Assembly (NCBI GenBank): GCA_022361095.1
Contig: JAKSBO010000260.1
Span: forward strand, 1 to 7,362
Reading direction: 5' to 3'
DNA: 7,362 bases
Origin: Desulfobacterales bacterium
GTDB taxonomy: Bacteria; Desulfobacterota; Desulfobacteria; Desulfobacterales; Desulfobacteraceae
Shown here: positions 5,567 through 7,362 of the stretch, piece after piece
Layout: each line of letters opens with the position of its first letter
Numbering within the stretch: position 1 is the stretch's first letter
Position numbers and translations under genes: made by a program
Notes under the pieces: generated by a model
The model's database searches: none
What the model was told of the DNA's origin: nothing
What the model saw: only the letters and a program-made list of their open reading frames with translations

Positions 5567-6802
5567 ATGGACATTGAAACATTTGAAAAAAATTTGATAG
5601 AAGATCCGTTCAATTCAAAGCTGAGATTAAAATATGCAGAACTGCTTTTAGAGAATGGCCGCTATGAAGAAAGCAAAACGCAATTCCTGCTGCTTATTTC
5701 CCAAGATGAAAAAGCGTCTGCCGTATTTTCAGGTGCTGCGCGGTGTGCTTTTCATTTAAAGCAGTTCAATGATGCCGTCAACTATTATAAGACGGCAAAA
5801 TCCTTTGAAGATTTTCAGTTGATCGGGGAGCTGGAAGACCTGCTGTCAGGCGCAAAGCCAACGGAAGGGCCTGATCTGAAAGTTATCGAGGGAGAACAGG
5901 GCGGCGCTGATATTATCAATTTTCACCGGAAAGAAGAGCGGGGCAAAATCCGTTTTGATGATATTGTCGGCATGCAACCCCTGAAAAAAACGCTGCGGCT
6001 GCATATTATTGAGCCTTTTTTGAGACCGGGCATTTTTGCAAAATTTAAAAAGAAAGCCGGCGGCGGCATTTTGCTTTACGGCCCGCCCGGCTGCGGGAAA
6101 ACCATGATAGCAAGGGCCATCGCCACAGAGTGCAATGCCTTTTATCTGTCTGTCGGCATCAGTGATGTGTTGAACATGTGGATCGGCGAGAGTGAACGAA
6201 ACCTGTCGGCCTTGTTTGATAAAGCCCGGTCTCAAAAACCGGCGGTACTTTTCTTTGATGAACTGGATGCCCTGGCTTATTCCAGGTCCAAAGCCAGATC
6301 TGAGCATAGCCGGACGGTTGTCAACGCGTTTTTATCTCAACTGGATGGTGTTGACGGTCAGAACGATAAGGTTTTAATTCTGGCGGCAACCAATATGCCG
6401 TGGGATGTTGATCCTGCAATGAAAAGACCCGGCAGATTTTCCCGGCAGGTTTTTGTTCCCCCGCCGGATGAGGACGCAAGAGCTGAGATGTTTAGGAAAA
6501 AGATGACGGACGTTCCAGCCTCATCACTGAACTTTGAAATGCTTGCAAAAAGAACAAATAGTTTTTCCGGCGCTGATATTGACGGGGTTATTGACCAGGC
6601 AAAAGAGTATACATTGGCTGATATCATTGAATCGGGTGTTGAAAGGGACATTTTTCAAAAAGATATGGAGTTGGCTGTTTCGGAGGTAAAGCCAACAACA
6701 ATTGATTGGCTTAAAACAGCCAGGAACCTTGTAAAATATGCCGGTGCTGATGATTCGTATAAGGACGTGGAAAAATATTTGAAAAAATCAAAATTGTTAT
6801 AG
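5567..6802 (+). CDS. TPR-like N-terminal domain fused to classic AAA+ ATPase
   Basis: A 411-residue cytoplasmic ATPase. Residues ~1-92 are TPR-type helical repeats (LRLKYAELLLENGRYEESKT, AARCAFHLKQFNDAVNYY), ~93-126 a polar linker, ~127-370 a complete AAA module: FDDIVGMQPLK, Walker A GPPGCGKT (172-179), pore-loop-like MWIGESE (204-210), Walker B LFFDELDA (228-235, Asp231/Glu232), sensor-1 ATN (Asn276), the KRPGRF arginine-finger pair (Arg287/Arg290) and FSGADIDG (333-340). This pattern belongs to classic AAA proteins (Vps4/katanin/p97/proteasomal type), which thread or remodel protein through a hexamer pore; all ATPase residues are present. There is no HExxH, so it is not FtsH, and no membrane helix. 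The C-terminal ~35 residues form an extra helical segment (TIDWLKTARNLVKYA). ATG 5567 has AGAAGG (5555-5560) 6 nt upstream. It follows the membrane TPR gene by 116 nt on the same strand. Substrate unknown; likely the motor of this gene block. Confidence 0.9.
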   Translation: MDIETFEKNLIEDPFNSKLRLKYAELLLENGRYEESKTQFLLLISQDEKASAVFSGAARCAFHLKQFNDAVNYYKTAKSFEDFQLIGELEDLLSGAKPTEGPDLKVIEGEQGGADIINFHRKEERGKIRFDDIVGMQPLKKTLRLHIIEPFLRPGIFAKFKKKAGGGILLYGPPGCGKTMIARAIATECNAFYLSVGISDVLNMWIGESERNLSALFDKARSQKPAVLFFDELDALAYSRSKARSEHSRTVVNAFLSQLDGVDGQNDKVLILAATNMPWDVDPAMKRPGRFSRQVFVPPPDEDARAEMFRKKMTDVPASSLNFEMLAKRTNSFSGADIDGVIDQAKEYTLADIIESGVERDIFQKDMELAVSEVKPTTIDWLKTARNLVKYAGADDSYKDVEKYLKKSKLL

Positions 6803-6849
6803 ATCTATAGATCGTCTATGCACTCACTGTTCATGCGATCGCTGGTCCC

Positions 6850-6881
6850 CTTGACACCGTTTAATATTTCAACGTGTCAAG
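6850..6881. terminator. Stem-loop between the convergent AAA+ and MCP genes
   Basis: CTTGACA (6850-6856) and CGTT (6858-6861) pair with AACG (6871-6874) and TGTCAAG (6875-6881), with a single bulged C at 6857 and a 9-nt A+T-rich loop. It sits in the 66-nt gap between two convergent genes and covers the last codons and stop of the chemoreceptor. The location fits a bidirectional terminator, but neither strand has a following T-run, so termination efficiency is uncertain. Confidence 0.45.
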
Positions 6882-7360
6882 AGCAGGCTTTCAATCTGTT
6901 TACCGGCGGAACGGGCCGTTTCTCCCTGGATGAGCGCGGCCAGGTTCCGCATCAGCCCCTTCATGGTTTCCGCTTGGGCATTGAGTTCTTCTGCAGACGA
7001 TGCCGATTCTTCAGCCGTGGCTGCATTTCTCTGGACAATCCCGTCCATCTGGGAGACGGAGGTGTTGACCTGGGAAATCCCCTCGGATTGTTCCCTGCTG
7101 GCCTTGGTAATCTCGAATATCAGCGTGGCCACCCGGTCTGAGCTTTCAGATACATTCACAAAGGCCTGGTGGGTGGTGGTAACAATTTCGGCGCCTTCGG
7201 CCACCCGTTTCATGGTGCCGTCAATACGTTCGGCCGTGTCTTTGGCTGCTTCTGCAGAACGCAGGGCCAGATTGCGAACTTCGTCTGCCACCACGGCGAA
7301 TCCGGAACCGGCTTCTCCGGCCCGGGCTGCCTCCACTGCAGCATTCAGTGCCAGCAGATT
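6869..7360 (-). CDS. Methyl-accepting chemotaxis protein, C-terminal signalling part
   Basis: The frame is open from the right edge and ends with TGA at 6871-6869, giving the last 163 residues of a chemoreceptor; sensor, membrane helices and HAMP (if present) lie outside the window. The visible part opens with the conserved hairpin tip [16 protein letters not shown] followed by [13 protein letters not shown], which contacts CheA and CheW. It continues as the descending coiled-coil helix ([37 protein letters not shown]), which holds Glu/Gln pairs typical of CheR/CheB methylation sites. The C-terminus (ESLLLTR) has no NWETF-type CheR tether. It is G+C-richer than the AAA+ gene and converges on it, so it is unlikely to belong to the same system. 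Ligand unknown. Confidence 0.95.
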   Translation of the reverse strand, partial: NLLALNAAVEAARAGEAGSGFAVVADEVRNLALRSAEAAKDTAERIDGTMKRVAEGAEIVTTTHQAFVNVSESSDRVATLIFEITKASREQSEGISQVNTSVSQMDGIVQRNAATAEESASSAEELNAQAETMKGLMRNLAALIQGETARSAGKQIESLLLTR

Positions 7361-7362
7361 GG

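Noticed and set aside
5846..6307. Minus-strand 153-residue open frame antisense to the AAA+ gene
   Set aside because: It lies opposite Walker A and Walker B coding sequence and shows no domain of its own.
6799..6813. Overlapping palindromes ATAGATCTAT and GATCTATAGATC after the AAA+ stop
   Set aside because: Short, A+T-rich dyads near a stop codon are common by chance, and no T-run or known site accompanies them.
6818..7141. Plus-strand 107-residue open frame opposite the chemoreceptor
   Set aside because: The minus strand encodes an unmistakable chemoreceptor signalling domain here; the plus-strand frame is its shadow.
1..7362. CRISPR arrays, tRNA or rRNA genes, transposase genes
   Set aside because: I saw no regularly spaced repeats, no tRNA cloverleaf-like sequence, no rRNA sequence and no transposase or integrase motifs in any frame.

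Overview
The window holds six convincing genes, two of them cut by the window edges, plus several small candidate elements. Five genes read left to right. The sixth, at the right edge, converges on them. The gene content suggests a Gram-negative, motile, free-living anaerobe-type bacterium: homocysteine methyltransferase, exported S41 peptidase, TPR/AAA+ proteins and a chemoreceptor. The style of the genes resembles marine Desulfobacterota (Desulfobacteraceae-like), but that is a weak inference and no marker gene here fixes the taxonomy.

Layout. Positions 3-818 carry the 3' part of a homocysteine S-methyltransferase (MmuM type), ending near an imperfect repeat zone with a perfect 19-bp inverted repeat at 835-888. 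Positions 954-2204 encode an exported PDZ plus S41 peptidase with tricorn-type rather than CtpA-type catalytic residues. A 231-nt gap (2205-2435) holds a palindrome, a possible 25-residue reading frame with a very good Shine-Dalgarno, and a plausible sigma70 promoter. A co-directional four-gene block follows. It comprises an exported protein whose C-terminal half looks like an archaemetzincin that has lost its zinc histidines (2436-3983), a four-helix membrane protein (4081-4572), a TPR protein with two C-terminal membrane helices (4572-5450, overlapping the previous stop by one base), and a cytoplasmic TPR-AAA+ ATPase (5567-6802). The right end (6869 to the edge, minus strand) is the signalling tip and C-terminus of a methyl-accepting chemotaxis protein.

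How the genes may work together. The block at 2436-6802 combines a periplasmic part, two inner-membrane parts (one with a TPR adaptor face) and an ATPase of the classic Vps4/katanin/p97-like AAA type with its own TPR-like N-terminus. The simplest reading is a membrane-associated AAA+ remodelling or unfolding machine with a periplasmic sensor or binding subunit derived from a protease. I do not recognise it as a named system. The upstream S41 peptidase may or may not belong to it. Sampled lines of this block are clearly richer in A+T than the flanking mmuM and chemoreceptor genes, which fits an accessory cassette.

Limits: everything here comes from reading motifs by eye. Homology calls for the archaemetzincin-like protein and the two membrane proteins need profile or structure searches.
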